Of a stretch of DNA of 5,767 nt, positions 4,613 through 5,767 are shown piece after piece (position 1 is the stretch's first letter; each line of letters begins with the position of its first letter). The DNA is taken from NCBI GenBank assembly GCA_003693905.1, contig RFLL01000083.1, forward strand, positions 1 to 5,767. The letters are read 5' to 3'. Position numbers and translations under genes: made by a program. The notes beneath the pieces were generated by a model. The model did not search any database. It was given only the letters and a program-made list of their open reading frames with translations, and was not told the origin of the DNA. The DNA comes from Alphaproteobacteria bacterium (lineage in GTDB: Bacteria > Pseudomonadota > Alphaproteobacteria > Kiloniellales > J153).

Positions 4613-5605
4613 GTGGGCTGCCTTTTGGAAGTCGAGAATCTTTCGGTCGAATTCGCCCTGCCCGGCGGTGGCGTCGTACCGGCCGTGAATGATGTCTCCT
4701 ACAACGTCTCCGAAGGCGAGATCATTGCCGTCGTCGGTGAATCGGGCAGCGGCAAGTCGGTCAGCGCACTGGCCATCCTTGGTCTGGTGCCGCAACCGCC
4801 GGGACGCATTGTCGGCGGCGTGATCCGCTTTCAGGGCCAGAACCTGCTCGACCTCGACGAAGACGGCATCCGGCGTGTCCGCGGGCGTAAGATCGCCATG
4901 ATCTTTCAGGAGCCGATGACGTCGCTCAACCCGGTTCTGTCGATCGGGCGGCAATTGAGCGAATCGATGGAACTGCACCTCGGGTTGACGCCGAAACAGG
5001 CCCACACGCGCGCCGTCGAGCTTCTCGGCATGGTCGGCATCTCCGATCCGCAGCGCCGCCTGACGCAGTATCCCCATCATCTCAGCGGTGGCATGCGCCA
5101 GCGGGTGATGATCGCCATGGCGCTGAGCTGCGAGCCGCCACTGATCATCGCCGACGAGCCGACCACTGCCCTCGACGTCACCATTCAGGCGCAGATCCTG
5201 TCACTGATGCAGGACCTGTCGCGCCGGCTCGGCGTCGCTCTGATACTCATCACCCACAACCTCGGCATCGTCGCGCGCTATGCCCACCGCGTGAACGTGA
5301 TGTACGGCGGCCGGGTCGTCGAGCAGGGGCCGGCCGATGAAATCTATCGCCGGCCGAGCCATCCCTACACCGCCGGGCTGCTCAACTCGGTGCCGCGCCT
5401 CGACCGGCCGCGTGGTGTGCCGCTCGACCCAATACCGGGCAACCCGGTCGACCTGACCCGGCCGATCGCGGGATGCGCCTTCCGGCCGCGCTGTCGCTTC
5501 GCCGTCGCACGGTGCGCCACCGAAGTGCCGCCTCTGGCATCCGTCGGAAACCACCACGCCTCGGCCTGCTGGCAGGTCGCGGCCCTGCATGCGGAGGTTT
5601 CATGA
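4613..5605 (+). CDS. Oligopeptide/dipeptide-type ABC transporter ATP-binding protein, OppD/DppD-like
   Basis: One of two cytoplasmic ATPases that power an Opp/Dpp/nickel-type importer. The 330 residues from the GTG start contain, in order: the N-terminal strand [11 protein letters not shown] (4-14), Walker A GESGSGKS (42-49), Q-loop Gln99 in [10 protein letters not shown], signature LSGGMRQR (157-164), Walker B LIIADEP (177-183), D-loop ALDVT (186-190) and H-loop His215. The C-terminal oligopeptide-transporter domain has [16 protein letters not shown] (249-264) and a cysteine set C288, C294, C301 and C319, as in other OppD/DppD proteins where it can bind a metal or iron-sulfur centre. All ATPase motifs are intact. 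The stop overlaps the next ATPase gene by ATGA. Substrate is not readable from an ATPase; peptides are the default, with other small solutes such as nickel possible. No binding protein or permease gene precedes it. Confidence 0.92.
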   Translation: MGCLLEVENLSVEFALPGGGVVPAVNDVSYNVSEGEIIAVVGESGSGKSVSALAILGLVPQPPGRIVGGVIRFQGQNLLDLDEDGIRRVRGRKIAMIFQEPMTSLNPVLSIGRQLSESMELHLGLTPKQAHTRAVELLGMVGISDPQRRLTQYPHHLSGGMRQRVMIAMALSCEPPLIIADEPTTALDVTIQAQILSLMQDLSRRLGVALILITHNLGIVARYAHRVNVMYGGRVVEQGPADEIYRRPSHPYTAGLLNSVPRLDRPRGVPLDPIPGNPVDLTRPIAGCAFRPRCRFAVARCATEVPPLASVGNHHASACWQVAALHAEVS

Positions 5606-5767
5606 GCGCTCTGCCGGCTGTGACACCGCATGAGAACCGGTCGGACGCACCGGCCGAGGTGCTGCTTGAGGTGCGCGACCTGCGCAAGCATTTCGAGATC
5701 ACCAAGGGCATGGTCTTTTCGCGCACCGTCGGCCACGTCAAGGCGGTCGACGGAGTCAGTTTTACGA
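5602..5767 (+). CDS. Oligopeptide/dipeptide-type ABC transporter ATP-binding protein, OppF/DppF-like, partial (right edge)
   Basis: The first 55 residues of the second ATPase are visible. The ATG at 5602 overlaps the previous stop (ATGA) and is preceded by GGAGG at 5593-5597. After a variable N-terminus, LLEVRDLRKHFEITKG (21-36) and VKAVDGVSF (46-54) match the start of OppF/DppF proteins, including the short insertion typical of that half. Walker A lies beyond the edge. Coupled translation with the OppD-like gene supports a heterodimeric ATPase pair. Confidence 0.87.
   Translation, partial: MSALPAVTPHENRSDAPAEVLLEVRDLRKHFEITKGMVFSRTVGHVKAVDGVSFT

Noticed and set aside
4587..4688. Short plus-strand frame from ATG 4587 as a leader peptide
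   Set aside because: It has no ribosome site and runs out of frame into the ATPase gene; its composition is that of a shadow.

Overview
The window is GC-rich, densely coded proteobacterial-type chromosome. The codon bias, the tightly packed operons with ATGA/GTGA overlaps, and the Opp/Dpp and FCD-GntR families all fit a high-GC alpha-, beta- or gammaproteobacterium. I cannot place it more precisely. I see no RNA gene, insertion sequence, CRISPR array or prophage signal.

Left part (1-2503, minus strand): a four-gene respiratory complex II operon in the order B-C-D-A. It encodes an iron-sulfur subunit (1787-2503), two small three-helix membrane anchors (1454-1783 and 1116-1457) and the flavoprotein, which runs off the left edge (1-1111). 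Junctions are 3 bases, a 4-base overlap and 4 bases, so the genes are almost certainly cotranscribed. Together they should form a membrane succinate:quinone oxidoreductase or fumarate reductase. The flavoprotein is divergent at the position that normally binds FAD covalently (Cys47 instead of His) and at one substrate-binding position. The two anchors share the same His/Arg motif spacing. These points are the most interesting protein-level features of the window.

Middle (2504-3426): a 215-base divergent intergenic region with several inverted repeats, then a plus-strand six-helix Ni/Co transporter of the UreH/NicO/NiCoT type with a His-rich loop. No urease, hydrogenase or other nickel enzyme is visible nearby.

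Right part (3436-5767): a minus-strand GntR/FCD repressor converges on the transporter gene. It is divergent, across 409 non-coding bases, from a plus-strand peptide-type ABC transporter operon. That operon starts with an OppD/DppD-like ATPase (4613-5605) and continues by an ATGA overlap into an OppF/DppF-like ATPase cut by the right edge. The 409-base region holds candidate divergent promoters over a near-perfect 16-base dyad, and then a leader with a cluster of inverted repeats. The likely logic is local control of the transporter by the FCD regulator, which is inference.

No clearly new multi-gene system is visible. The points worth checking are the atypical complex II and the structured GntR/ABC intergenic region.
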